Shown: positions 1 to 11,060, numbered from the stretch's first letter. The stretch is 64,000 nucleotides of DNA from Xanthobacter agilis (GCF_021730435.1 NZ_JABWGX010000007.1:1-64000), one strand, 5' to 3'. The notes: a model not told the origin generated them from the sequence alone. Numbers and translations are program-made.

Positions 1-1390
1 CCACCGGGAACGAGAAGCTGACACCGCCGGACATGCTGAATCCGCCGCCCGATCCATACTCGAAATTGCCCCAGCCGCTCATGCCGCCGCCGCCAAGACC
101 ACTCCCACCGCCCGAAGGCGCCGCATAACCGGGCACGTAGCCGCCAAGGTTCGGACCGGTGAAGGAGATATTCGCGAGGTCAGAGAACGAACCGTAGCCG
201 AGCGCAGAATTTACGGCGTCCGGGGAGATGTAGGACTCAACGTTCGGCGCCGACCAGTCGATGCTACTCGTCACATCCCCACCCCAGGAGGATGTGAAGG
301 TGAGCTGAGTGGCGCTACCTGTATCTGATATTGCATTTCCAAATTGGCTAAATGCTTCGGAATACAGGCGATCCATATAATGTGCTACGAAATCGCCCGT
401 ATCGATGTCACCTCCGGCCGACCCAAGACCCAGCCCCCCGAGAAGATGTAAGGCGCCTGAAACTGCACCGGTTGAAAATGACACCCCATCCACGGCGACG
501 ATGGCATCATACATGGAATGATCTTCACCATATTTCAGCATGTCATCAAAATACAGATCCCCACCATTCACCAACTGCATGCGATATATACTATAGGCCA
601 TAGCGTCGATGCTATGGCCCTCATCAAACGATTCACCCAACGCAGACTTGAATGAATATACGCCAATCGCGAACAAAGATGCACTACCGACGACGCCCAT
701 TATCGGGACAGGTAAAAATGCTGTCGGCGCGGATAACGCCATCGCTTTTAAGCCAAATTCCATCCGCCCCACGAGAGCATCCGGATCTTCTCCCGTATAT
801 ACATACGCAACAGCGCCAGGAAAATAATTGCCCGCAGCCCGAGTAAACGCTGAAACAGGATCCGCGGTTGATGAAATATTAATTATATTTGATATATTAT
901 ATTTACTTTTGTAAAAATTATCAGAATTAGCAAACGGAGCGTCAAACGCTACTGCTGAGAAGCGATCGAGAATATTTGGCGTAAATTGTTCATATTTGCT
1001 GTTAATCAATGACGCTGCGACGGCAGCCTCGACACCACCAAACGAATGACCGGTCATAGCCACGTTATGTCCCGCCGCTAGCAGTCGACTCGCTTCTTTG
1101 GCGACATAAGAAGCCACCCCATTGAAGCTCTCGATATGAGACTCCCGCGCCAATATCTTCTTATCCGTTAGTATTTGATTATAGAATAGATCGCTATTTG
1201 GATCCGTACCCCTAAATGCAAACACATATGTATCAGTTATTTTATTATAAAATAAAGATACATCTGAATCTTCAGTTCTGAATTTAAACGAACCAACGAC
1301 ATCATATGAACGTGGCGTATTTATATCCTGCCCCGTATACGCAGCTTGACTAATTCGAACCAAATCGTGAATAGATATCTTGCTTGGCAT
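1..1390 (-). CDS. Class 3 lipase-like alpha/beta hydrolase, C-terminus cut by window edge
   Basis: The reading frame starts at the ATG at 1390 and stays open to the left edge (463 codons visible), so the 3' end is missing. An 'FRGTD' segment near residue 59 resembles the oxyanion region of class 3 lipases. The nucleophile elbow G-H-S-F-G-G gives Ser116, Asp180 lies in 'TADPVS', and His262 lies in 'EGHSID', a plausible catalytic triad. A hydrophobic stretch lies at about 220-250. The last visible 60 residues are rich in Gly and Ser. There is no N-terminal signal peptide. The gene starts 18 bases after the lipoprotein gene and is last in an operon with a type I secretion ABC transporter and adaptor, so I infer it is an exported cargo. 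The N-terminal part is AT-rich and the C-terminal part GC-rich. The lipase fold is well supported; the substrate is unknown. Confidence 0.75.
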   Translation of the reverse strand, partial: MPSKISIHDLVRISQAAYTGQDINTPRSYDVVGSFKFRTEDSDVSLFYNKITDTYVFAFRGTDPNSDLFYNQILTDKKILARESHIESFNGVASYVAKEASRLLAAGHNVAMTGHSFGGVEAAVAASLINSKYEQFTPNILDRFSAVAFDAPFANSDNFYKSKYNISNIINISSTADPVSAFTRAAGNYFPGAVAYVYTGEDPDALVGRMEFGLKAMALSAPTAFLPVPIMGVVGSASLFAIGVYSFKSALGESFDEGHSIDAMAYSIYRMQLVNGGDLYFDDMLKYGEDHSMYDAIVAVDGVSFSTGAVSGALHLLGGLGLGSAGGDIDTGDFVAHYMDRLYSEAFSQFGNAISDTGSATQLTFTSSWGGDVTSSIDWSAPNVESYISPDAVNSALGYGSFSDLANISFTGPNLGGYVPGYAAPSGGGSGLGGGGMSGWGNFEYGSGGGFSMSGGVSFSFPV

Positions 1391-1408
1391 TTCCGGTACA
1401 CCTGAGCG

Positions 1409-2605
1409 TTAGAATGAAAAAATAGACGCATACCCGTCCTGCGTTACGCACAGCACGCGTCCATTGGCGGAGACACTTGGCTTTCGCGGTTTCCTCCCCT
1501 CATATATGCGCCGCAACTCCTTCCCTGTGAACAGATCCCAAGCCGAAATTACACCATCTGAAAATTTACCATTTTTTGATATTAAATTACCTGTGGTAAT
1601 TACGATATCAAGGTCCGGGTGAATGCAGATATCACCTATAAATATATCTTCAGAAGAACCAACGCCTCCGAACTTTGATACTATATTAGATTGAGTATCG
1701 TATACACAACATATAGGCCTATACTTTACCTCCATGGCGGAATCAAAAGTTGGTCCATTTCCGGAAAATAGAACAATAATATTATTAGACTTTACAGATG
1801 TAAGGCACTTCAGCGCCAACCTTCCTGTATCCGGGTACTTATGACCGCCGTCATTCGACACATCATTAATTTTAATTGTATTTATTTTTGCATCTCTTCC
1901 TATAAATTTCATCGAAATTGCAGTGTGTGTGAAAAATGAATTATTTTTTTCGTTTTCTATTAATTCTATAAATCGCCCTGATAATAATGATAAATATATC
2001 GACTCGGATGTCGCCATAAACACTCCGCCGCCAAATATAGCGCCATCGTCATATGTTTTGTTTAAAATGTCATAATTCAATTTTACATTTTCATCGCTAT
2101 GTATATCATAAGCTATTATTTCATTCAAATTTACCTTACTATGCCTTAAGTTCTGGAAATAAAGCATATCACCATGAGGCGATATATGAGATCCTATTAA
2201 ACTCAAATCCTCATCCGTGCCAATTTCATGCACAGAAATAATAGTTCTTTTTCTTGAATCAAATAATGTTGCCCTATTATTCGTCACAACGCAAAGAATA
2301 AGACCGTCCGAGGTCCAGCTAAATGACGTATTTGGAATGATATTAAACCGCATCAACGCATGACTTTCTCCTGACTCAACTTCGACAATAAATACAATTC
2401 CGGTAGAAGATCCAGCTATAACGATGTATTTCGCGTCAGGACTAATTGAGTAAATAGCTAGATTATCCGGTAATTTTATATCTTTGATTTTATTCATTAT
2501 TGATCCATTCTCTTGAACTGGAGCGCACCCCATCAACGTACCTGAAAATACGGCGGAGGCCATGTAGCCTAATGCCATTCTCCTATCCATATTTTTCATG
2601 TTCAT
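1409..2605 (-). CDS. Predicted lipoprotein with beta-propeller-like repeats
   Basis: This is a 398-residue protein. Its N-terminus has Arg8-Arg9, a hydrophobic stretch and the lipobox L-M-G-C with Cys27, so it is probably a lipoprotein, possibly exported by Tat. The rest alternates short hydrophobic strands with motifs such as 'SISPDAKYIVIAG', 'SWTSDGLILCV', 'HISPHGDMLYF' and 'SVSANGRVLCV', which are typical of WD40/YVTN-like beta-propeller blades. No catalytic motif is visible. The gene is strikingly AT-rich compared with the rest of the window, a sign of transfer. It lies between the T1SS adaptor gene (62 bases upstream) and the lipase-like gene (18 bases downstream). It could be a surface partner or immunity factor of the cargo, but that is a guess. 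An internal ATG at 2596 is an alternative start. Confidence 0.7.
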   Translation of the reverse strand: MNMKNMDRRMALGYMASAVFSGTLMGCAPVQENGSIMNKIKDIKLPDNLAIYSISPDAKYIVIAGSSTGIVFIVEVESGESHALMRFNIIPNTSFSWTSDGLILCVVTNNRATLFDSRKRTIISVHEIGTDEDLSLIGSHISPHGDMLYFQNLRHSKVNLNEIIAYDIHSDENVKLNYDILNKTYDDGAIFGGGVFMATSESIYLSLLSGRFIELIENEKNNSFFTHTAISMKFIGRDAKINTIKINDVSNDGGHKYPDTGRLALKCLTSVKSNNIIVLFSGNGPTFDSAMEVKYRPICCVYDTQSNIVSKFGGVGSSEDIFIGDICIHPDLDIVITTGNLISKNGKFSDGVISAWDLFTGKELRRIYEGRKPRKPSVSANGRVLCVTQDGYASIFSF

Positions 2606-2667
2606 TTCATCATTCCAATTGCATTTGTTGAATGCGAAGCTCTTTTAGAGGAACAAGATTCTGCGCC

Positions 2668-4073
2668 TCATCTTTCCTTTCCCCCCTCGTGGGCATATCT
2701 AAGGAGGGGGGAGAGGAGGAAGTCGAGGATGCGGCGGCGGCCGGTCTTGATCTCGGCGGTCACGGACATGCCCGCCTCCAGGGGGCGGAAGCCCTGTTCG
2801 GTCTCAAGGCCCATCTCCCGCACCGAAAGACGGGCCACATAAGTGGGCTGGCGCGCCTGCCGGGCCGTCTCGTCGGCGGCGGCCTCGCCCGGGCGCGGCG
2901 CCGGCCCGCCCGTCACCGCGTCCCGGCTCACGCTCTCCACGACCCCATGCAGCAGGCCATAGCGGGTGTAGGTGAAGGCCTCCACTTTCACTTCCGCCTC
3001 CTGCCCCGCGTGCACGAACCCCACGTCCCGGTTCATCAGCTCCGCCTCGATCTCCAGCCGCCCGTCGCGGGGCACGATCACCATCAGTTGCTGCGCCGGC
3101 GTCACCACCCCGCCGATGGTGTGCACCGCCAATTGCTGCACGGTGCCGTCCACCGGAGCGGTCAGGGTCTGGTCAAGACGCCGCCGCGCCGCCTTCACCT
3201 TCTCCTCGCCGTGCTCCACCGCCTGCATCTGCGCCTTGGCGAGGTCCGACAACAGGCTCTTGCGATATTCGGAAGCCGCCTCCAGCCGCTGCTTCTCCAG
3301 CGCCCCGAGCGCCGCCGCCGCCTCCTCCGCCCGGTGCGCGTCCACCAGCAATTGCTGCTCCTGCTCCACCACCTTCTGCTGCGCGTCCAGATACAGCACT
3401 TTGGTGCCGAACCCTTTCGCCATCAAGGTCTCGCGCATGTCGCGCTGGTCTTTCAACAAGGGCAGCAGCGCCTCCCCCTTGGCGATTGTCGCCGCCATCG
3501 AACCGCGCTCCGCCTCCTTCTGCGCGATCTGCCGCTCAAGGGTGGACAGCCGCGCCTGATGCTCGGCCCGCTGCGCCTCCATCTGCCGCCGCGCGGTCTC
3601 CGCAAGCTCCCCCGCCACCCCCGGCGGCGGCGCGAACGCAGCCGGATCGTCCGCCAGCAGCGCCGCCAGCCGGGCGATGTCGAGCCGGTCCTGCGCCAGG
3701 TCATGGCCCAGCCGGCGGGCATCCGCGTCGCTCGCGGTCGGGTCGATCTCGATCAGAATGTCCCCGGCCTTGACCGCCATGCCGTCGCGCACGAGGATCG
3801 CCCGCACCACGCCGGTCTCCAGCGGCTGGATCATCTTGGTCCGCCCCGCCGGCACCACCCGCCCCTCGGCGGTGGCGATGATGTCGATGCTGCCGAACCA
3901 GCTCCAGGCGAGCGCGAGCAGCGAAAAGCCGACGATGCCGGCGCCGATGGCCCGCCCCACCGGCGAGGGCGGCGTTTCGATGATCTCCAGCGCCGCCGGC
4001 AGGAACTCCAGCTCCTGGCGGCCGCGTCGCGCCGCTTTCAGCGGCACCACGGGGGCGGAGGTCTCGCGCCCCA

Positions 4074-4077
<4 letters not shown>
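2668..4077 (-). CDS. Type I secretion membrane fusion protein, HlyD family
   Basis: This 469-residue protein bridges the inner-membrane ABC exporter and a TolC-like outer-membrane channel. A single membrane segment lies near residues 42-65. A biotinyl-lipoyl-like half follows ('VVPAGRTKMIQPLETGVV'), then a long coiled-coil hairpin rich in Glu, Gln, Arg and Ala (about 140-290), then the second lipoyl half ('LTAPVDGTVQQL') and a C-terminal beta domain. The ATG overlaps the stop of the ABC gene (ATGA at 4074-4077), so the two are probably translationally coupled. No TolC-like gene is visible nearby. The length fits the HlyD family. Confidence 0.93.
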
Positions 4078-6206
<2,129 letters not shown>

Positions 6207-6904
6207 GTGTGACCGCCCTGACACAACACGAGGTCAGAGCTAACAGCGCCCCAGATGCACGACAAGGTTGTTTTCGCGTCGAGGAACATGCCGCTACGAA
6301 AGGTGTTGCAGCACCGCATCACCCACCCAGGCCTCGCATGTAAGGTCTCGACCGAACCTCGTCGGCGCAAAAAACAGCACGGGCGCGACCGCCCTACGGG
6401 TTTGCCCGTGTCAGCCGGAGAGCATTCCCCTCCTGGCTGTCGAGCTGCCGCTGCTGTCGCGATCTGCCCCATCCGAAAACACCCCGTCCAGCCACGTCTT
6501 TGCAGCCGTTGCACCGGGCTCCTACCCCCGACGGGCAATGTTGCGGACGCGCGTGCACCCTTGATGGGCGAAAGACCCGCAAGCTCGCGCTCCGCACCAC
6601 GTCAAAGCTCAGAAGGAGGTAATATATTGACATTATCCAAATATCATGATACAATAAACAGCGCGCTTTTGCGCATAGACATGAACTGTAGGCGTCATCA
6701 TGAAACACTCAGAAATCATATATTATGTTCTGTTTTCGATGAACTTGGCTGTAAAGGGGCAGGCGGGGCGTTTTTCTGCTTCTGAATCAGAAACAACATC
6801 GCTCGCCGTCGAGAAGTACGGCGCCTCGGTTGTCGGCTTCACCGCCGAGGACGATGCCGATCTCCTCGCGGCCATTCCTGCCGGCCGGTTCGGCGAGAAC
6901 GACC
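6207..6904. other. Non-coding or decayed stretch upstream of the T1SS operon
   Basis: I see no recognisable gene here. The part next to 6206 must hold the promoter of the minus-strand secretion operon, but no clear element stands out. From about 6610 the DNA becomes AT-rich and carries a near-consensus plus-strand promoter. An open frame beginning at 6700 could be its residual target, but its product is not recognisable and it runs out of frame into the ArdC fragment. Confidence 0.4.
6627..6655 (+). promoter_or_regulatory. Near-consensus sigma-70 promoter
   Basis: TTGACA at 6627-6632 and TACAAT at 6650-6655 are separated by exactly 17 bases in an AT-rich patch. It points rightwards into the ArdC/DUF2958 remnant. 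Boxes this close to the enterobacterial consensus are unusual for this genome and suggest that the promoter came with the mobile island. Activity is inferred. Confidence 0.5.
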
Positions 6905-7347
6905 GTCCCCTGCTCACGGCGATATCGGCGGCAACCGGGCCTTCTACGTTCCGGCGCTCGACTATGTGCAGGTCCCGCCGCCCCAGGCGTATTTCGAGCC
7001 GATCAATTGGCACCGCACCGCGCTGCACGAACTCGGTCACGCTACGGGCCATCCGTCCAGTCTGGGCCGCGACATGGCCGGCGGCTTCGGCTCCAAGAAA
7101 TATGCGTTCGAGGAGCTCGTCGCCCAGATGACCGCCGCCTTCTGCTGCGCCTCGCTCGGCCATCGTGCCGACCGTCCGCCACGCCGACTATATCGGCTCG
7201 TGGCTGGAGGTGCTCCGCGAGGACAATCGCGCCATCGTCCGTGCCGCCAGCCGGGCGAGCAAGGCTGCCGACTGGTTACTCGGCTTCGTGCCCGCCGATA
7301 GCACCGAGGTTTCGGACGAGCCCTCGATTGACAGGAGGGCGGCATGA
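6905..7347 (+). pseudogene. ArdC-like antirestriction / zincin-like protein, N-terminally truncated and frameshifted
   Basis: From about 6918 the frame reads 'GDIGGNRAFYVPALDYVQ' and then the zinc metallopeptidase motif H-E-L-G-H in 'ALHELGHATGHPS', followed by 'YAFEELVAQMTAAFCCASLG'. These are hallmarks of the C-terminal domain of plasmid ArdC-type (DUF1738-associated) antirestriction proteins. An extra C in the GGCC at 7158-7161 shifts the frame. The C-terminus continues in the next frame as 'VRHADYIGSWLEVL' to the stop at 7345-7347. The N-terminal single-stranded-DNA-binding half is missing. The stop overlaps the ATG of the DUF2958 gene (ATGA), a coupled arrangement common on conjugative elements. 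It is almost certainly non-functional. Confidence 0.82.
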
Positions 7348-7679
7348 TCCTCCTCACGCCCGAGCTGCGCGAGCAGCTTCTCGCCAATGGCCGCCAACGC
7401 GACGTCGACCATGTCCCCGTGGTGAAGTTCTTCAATCCGCTCGGCGAAGGCGTCTGGCTCGCTACCGAACTCGACGAGGACGGCGACCCCCTGTTCGGCC
7501 TGGCCGATCTCGGCGAGCCGGAGCTGGGCTCGTTCAGCCTCGCCGAGATGACAGCGGTGCGCCTACCGCTCGGCCTCGGCATTGAGCGCGACATCCTGTT
7601 CGAAGGCCTGTTTCCGATCTCGGTCTGGGCGGAGACCGCGCATCGGACCGGAAGCATCCGGGACGCTGAGCGCGTGTGA
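7344..7679 (+). CDS. DUF2958 family protein
   Basis: This 111-residue protein matches the conserved pattern of DUF2958: 'LLTPELREQLLANG' at the start, then 'VPVVKFFNP', 'ATELDEDGDPLFGLADLG', 'PELGSFSLAEM' and 'LGLGIERD'. The family is typical of plasmids and integrative conjugative elements and often follows ardC; its biochemical role is unknown. The ATG overlaps the stop of the ArdC remnant. Its own TGA (7677-7679) consists of the first three bases of the IS3 element's left end, so the insertion has trimmed and re-terminated the gene. Most of the domain is present, so it may still fold. Without an intact ArdC partner or conjugation genes it is probably a relic. Confidence 0.82.
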   Translation: MILLTPELREQLLANGRQRDVDHVPVVKFFNPLGEGVWLATELDEDGDPLFGLADLGEPELGSFSLAEMTAVRLPLGLGIERDILFEGLFPISVWAETAHRTGSIRDAERV

Positions 7680-7740
7680 CGTTGCCGCTCCTGGCTAATC
7701 CAGTTTGAAGTTTGTTCTGGCCGATTGCGAGGACCAGGAC

Positions 7741-8007
7741 ATGAAGCGCAGTCGCTTTTCGGAAGAGCAGATCATCGGCATCGTGAAGGAGCACGAGGCC
7801 GGGATTCCGGTCGCGGAGCTCTGCCGCAAGCACGGTGTCAGTGACGCCAGCATTTACAAGTGGAAGGCGCGTTTCGGCGGGATGGAGGTGTCGGAAGCCA
7901 AACGGCTGCGGGCGCTCGAGGACGAGAATGCCAAGCTGAAGCGCATGCTGGCCGATGCCATGCTCGACAATGTGGCGCTGAAGGGCCTCTTGGGAAAGAA
8001 GTGGTGA
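7741..8007 (+). CDS. IS3-family transposase OrfA (helix-turn-helix subunit)
   Basis: This 88-residue protein begins 'MKRSRFSEEQIIGIVKEHE' and carries a transposase_8/HTH domain ('VAELCRKHGVSDASIYKWK') followed by a leucine-zipper-like helix ('LRALEDENAKLKRMLADAM') ending in 'LLGKKW'. This is the standard DNA-binding partner of IS3 elements. The ATG at 7741 is preferred over the earlier in-frame start at 7705, because known OrfA proteins start at MKRSRF. OrfB begins in the +2 frame at the OrfA stop, the place where IS3 elements normally use programmed frameshifting. Confidence 0.88.
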   Translation: MKRSRFSEEQIIGIVKEHEAGIPVAELCRKHGVSDASIYKWKARFGGMEVSEAKRLRALEDENAKLKRMLADAMLDNVALKGLLGKKW

Positions 8008-8646
8008 CGCCCGCAGCCAAGCGGAAAGCCGTCGCCCATCTCGTGGGGCACCACGGGATGAGCGAACGGCGGGCGTGTAAAGCCACCGGCTTCTGCCGCA
8101 TGAGCATGAGATACCAGGCGAAGCGGGTCGATGACGGCGCTCGCCCACGAGCGGCGCCGCTTTGGTTATCGGCGCCTGCACGTGCTGCTACGGCGGGAGG
8201 GCTTCACGGTCAACCACAAGCGCCTGTTCCGGCTTTATCGCGAGGAGCGCCTCAAGGTGCGGCGGCGAGGGGACCGTAAGCGGGCCATCGGGACGCGGGC
8301 GCCCATGACGATCCCGATGCGGCCGAACGAGCGCTGGTCGCTCGATTTCGTCTCAGACCAGTTCACCTGCGGCCGCCGCTTTCGCATCCTCACCGTCGTG
8401 GATGACTGCACCCGGGAATGCCTCACCCTGCTGGCGGATACATCGCTGTCCGGCGTGCGTGTCGTGCGGGAACTGGATCGTCTTGTGGCCGAGCGCGGCC
8501 GCCTTCGCCGCCACCTTCCACCCGCGACGGGATCTGACGCTGCGCCAAGCCAGAAGCGCCAAGCCAGAAGCTCCGCGCCAGATCCCGCCGCTCACCCGGC
8601 CGACAAGGCCAAATCCAACCGCCGGAGCAAACTCACCGCTGGATAA
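8004..8646 (+). pseudogene. IS3-family transposase OrfB, frameshifted and internally deleted
   Basis: The reading starts with 'VTPAAKRKAVAHLVGHHGMS' in one frame, shifts near 8130-8145 and continues as 'ERRRFGYRRLHVLLRREGF' and 'RWSLDFVSDQFT' with the first catalytic Asp. At about 8505 the integrase core breaks off, so the later catalytic Asp and Glu are lost. The DNA resumes with the C-terminal tail (an 'AAFAATFHPRRDLTLR'-type segment in another frame, and 'KAKSNRRSKLTAG' before the stop). A duplicated 14-base GCGCCAAGCCAGAA lies at about 8550-8578, near the scar. It is non-functional. Confidence 0.8.
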
Positions 8647-8879
8647 AACTTGGGGGCAACGTCAACAGGTTTCGACGAAGAGCAATCCAAACGGCTATTT
8701 CAATGCCGTGCTCACCGAGAAAGGATTGAAAAGGAACCTCGTCGTAACAGTCGGACACTTCTTGATGGCGCCGATTCCGGTCGATGCCTCCACCCTCGTG
8801 GCAACGAAACCCCGTCGTCTCTTGGCACCATTGGCCGGGCGGCTGCCGCTTCGACTTTTTCCGCCGCTACTGGACATTC

Positions 8880-9110
8880 AGTCCTTCCAAGTGGTGCAAA
8901 CTTGGCATGCTGGGATTAAACACCTAGTCGTCGCCCGAAATTGGAGGCGGTGACGAAGTCGGTAAGATGGGTCTGGAATTGTTGGTGGTCGTCGTCTTGG
9001 AAGTGTTTGACGGTGGCGTCTTTGATGGCGCAGTTCATCCGCTCCACATGGCTGCTGGTCCAAGGATGCTTCACCTTGGCGAGGCGGGACTTGATGCTGT
9101 TTTCTGGCAT
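8880..9110 (-). pseudogene. IS481-family transposase, C-terminal remnant
   Basis: The minus strand from 9110 reads 'RLAKVKHPWTSSHVERMNCA', 'IKDATVKHF' and 'HLTDFVTASNFGRRL'. This is the end of the IS481 integrase core, including the Glu of the DDE triad in the V-E-R-M-N segment. A stop interrupts it, and a degraded continuation ('SLHHLEGL') remains in another frame. The N-terminal two thirds and the ends of the element are absent. Confidence 0.72.
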
Positions 9111-9144
9111 CGGATGTCAAACCTGTCGGTCACGTCGCGTGCGG

Positions 9145-9443
9145 TCGGACCATCGGCGGAGCGCTACGGGTCCCATACAGCCCGCTACAATCGTTTCGTG
9201 CACTGGTGGGCGGCCGGGATCTGGGCCAAGCTGCCGCAATCCGTCGCGGCCGCCTCAGGCGGCGGCATTGTGATGATCGACAGTTCCTATGTTCGCGTGC
9301 ACTAACACGGCGTCGCAATCAAAAAAGGTGGTGACGATCGTTGCATGGGACGCTCCCGGGGCGGGGCCATCAAGTTCCGCGCCCTGGTGGATGTCGAAGG
9401 ACGTCGCGTCCGCTTCAAGCTGACCGCCGATGGGTGGCCTCGC
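9145..9443 (+). pseudogene. IS5-family transposase remnant with nonsense mutation
   Basis: The frame reads 'ERYGSHTARYNRFVHWWAAG', 'IVMIDSSYVRVH', a TAA stop at 9303-9305, then 'HGVAIKKGGDD', 'MGRSRGGAIKFRALVDVEG' and 'FKLTADG'. This is the N-terminal and first catalytic Asp region of IS5/IS427-type transposases. The TAA sits where relatives have Gln, so a single CAA-to-TAA change is likely. Similarity ends at about 9443, and the rest of the transposase is gone. Confidence 0.75.
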
Positions 9444-9977
9444 CACGTACCGCCCACATTGCACGACAATTTTTGGCAAAGATCCGATCGGGCTTTAAAG
9501 TTTCCGATTGATCTGACGGAGGGATCGGAGCCTTGCATGAGACCAAGTGTCGTCGCCGCCTTGATGCAAGGCCCGGGCGAGCACTTGTTCGACGCGTAAG
9601 AGCCGGCTTGAGAACTCCTGCGTCCTTGTCGTCGGCGTTCTGCTGTCAGGTCGAGCTGGATCGCGATCAACTGGTCCGCGTCGTCGTGAGGATCGCGCGG
9701 ATCGGATCGCGACCTTGGTGTCTTGCCCTCGACCGCACCCGTAGGAGGTTCGAGCGACGCGACGTCGATATCCTGATGCCACCGCGCGCGGTGACATCGC
9801 ATGGACACGATGTGTTTACCATTTCGTCGCCATCGCCGTAATTTCGCCGTCTTTGCCCGTCTTTCTGGCCGAGCGTGCCGATGTTTGGCGACTGCGTCGC
9901 GCGCGGTCTGATGCCGATGTGCTTCGCTGCCGTTGGCCGGACCTAACCAGAATGGCGATAACGGGGGCAAGCCGCGG
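9444..9977. other. Unassigned stretch between IS5 remnant and rlpA
   Basis: No intact gene is recognisable. Open frames on both strands have arginine-rich, low-complexity translations typical of shadow frames. The right end must carry the rlpA promoter and ribosome binding site, but neither is obvious. Confidence 0.4.
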
Positions 9978-11060
9978 ATGAGCAACGGGCGAGCGTCGAG
10001 CGATCTGGAGAAAGTCCCCGGACGGGAAGTCGACATTCGTTGCATTGCCTCTTCGTGGCGCGGTCTGGCCTTGACTGCGGGTAGCGTGTTGATCGGTCTT
10101 TCGATGGCCGGGTGCAGCGCCGTCGACAGCAAGCTTGATCCCACCTATGGCGTTGAAGTCAGCCCCCGCGTGGTTGCGGCTGGCCAGCCGGTTCCCAAGG
10201 GGGGCGGCCGGTACAAGGTCGGTAAGCCCTATCAGGTGGCCGGCCAAACCTATGTGCCCGCCGAAGACCCCAATTATGTCGCCGAGGGTACCGCCTCTTG
10301 GTATGGGCGTGATTTCCATGGGCGCATGACGGCGAACGGAGAGGTATTCGACATGGCGTCGATCTCCGTTGCACATCGCACGCTGCCCATGCCCTCTTAT
10401 GTGCGCGTGACCAATCTCGCCAACAACCGCTCGATCATCGCCCGCGTGAATAACCGCGGACCGTATGCGCGGGGCCGGTTGGTGGACGTCTCCTACAAAA
10501 CCGCCGAGCTTCTCGGCTTCGCGAAGTTCGGCGTTGCCCGCGTTCGGGTTGAATATGTCGGGCGCGCGCCGTTGGACGGCTCCGATGATACCAAGCTGGC
10601 GATGACGCTGCAGCAGGATGGTACGCCGGCGCGTGCGCCGGCGGAGTCCGGCGTCATGGTGGCATCCGCGAAGCCCTTCATCCCGGAGGTTCCGGAGGCC
10701 GTTCCCTCGAGCGTTGCCGAGGCGCCCTTGCCGCTTAGCCGGCCCTATGATCTGGGAGCGGGCGGCGAAACTGAGGTTGCATCCGCAGAGGATGAGGGGC
10801 CTGTGCAGGCCGCCGCTCAACCCGCGCCCTCGAAGCCAAAGACGGCATCGAACGCCAGCAAGCCGGTGGCGGCGAAGCCTGCGTCCAAGCCGGCTCAGAC
10901 TCACGTCGCAGAGTCGACGACCCAGGTGCGTTCGCCGTCCGCGGTGGCCGCGACGGTGCCTCAGCCGCGCCCGGTGAGCGTCGCGACCAACGGTTGGTCA
11001 ACCGGTCCCGCGCCGGTGAGTGGGTTGGGATTCGCGGGTGTTTCCCGCAACGGCAACTGA
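9978..11060 (+). CDS. rlpA: RlpA-like septal ring lipoprotein / lytic transglycosylase
   Basis: This is a protein of about 360 residues with an N-terminal hydrophobic segment and the lipobox S-M-A-G-C, so it is an outer-membrane lipoprotein. The double-psi beta-barrel RlpA domain (about 85-190) shows 'GTASWYGRDFHGRMTANGE', 'AHRTLPMPSYVRVTNL', 'VNNRGPYARGRLVDVS' and the conserved Asp. In Pseudomonas, RlpA cleaves denuded glycan strands at the septum. The tail is low-complexity Pro/Ala/Lys and lacks a recognisable SPOR domain, unlike many homologues. I chose the ATG at 9978; an upstream in-frame ATG at 9933 is less likely. It stands alone, and the DNA to its left is a mobile-element graveyard. 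Confidence 0.88.
   Translation: MSNGRASSDLEKVPGREVDIRCIASSWRGLALTAGSVLIGLSMAGCSAVDSKLDPTYGVEVSPRVVAAGQPVPKGGGRYKVGKPYQVAGQTYVPAEDPNYVAEGTASWYGRDFHGRMTANGEVFDMASISVAHRTLPMPSYVRVTNLANNRSIIARVNNRGPYARGRLVDVSYKTAELLGFAKFGVARVRVEYVGRAPLDGSDDTKLAMTLQQDGTPARAPAESGVMVASAKPFIPEVPEAVPSSVAEAPLPLSRPYDLGAGGETEVASAEDEGPVQAAAQPAPSKPKTASNASKPVAAKPASKPAQTHVAESTTQVRSPSAVAATVPQPRPVSVATNGWSTGPAPVSGLGFAGVSRNGN

Larger units (their letters stand above)
7677..8664 (+). mobile_element. IS3-family insertion sequence with internal deletion
   Basis: Imperfect terminal inverted repeats bound the element: 7677-7703 at the left and 8639-8664 at the right. Both begin TGACGTTGCC when read inward and share a distal ATCCAG. 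The element is about 990 bases, shorter than the usual 1.2-1.3 kb of IS3 relatives. OrfA is intact. OrfB is frameshifted and lacks the middle of its DDE integrase core, although its C-terminal tail is retained. I see no clear target duplication. The copy cannot transpose by itself but might be mobilised in trans. Confidence 0.75.

Noticed and set aside
6700-7131. 143-residue frame starting at 6700 as an independent gene
   Set aside because: Its second half is the wrong frame of the ArdC remnant; the first half matches nothing I know.
9700-9790. tRNA-like GGTTCGA segment near 9746
   Set aside because: No acceptor or anticodon arms could be paired around it.
9302-10144. 280-residue minus-strand open frame overlapping the IS5 remnant and the rlpA start
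   Set aside because: Runs through two unrelated plus-strand coding pieces and has shadow-like composition; no family recognised. I considered an IS110-type remnant but could not support it.
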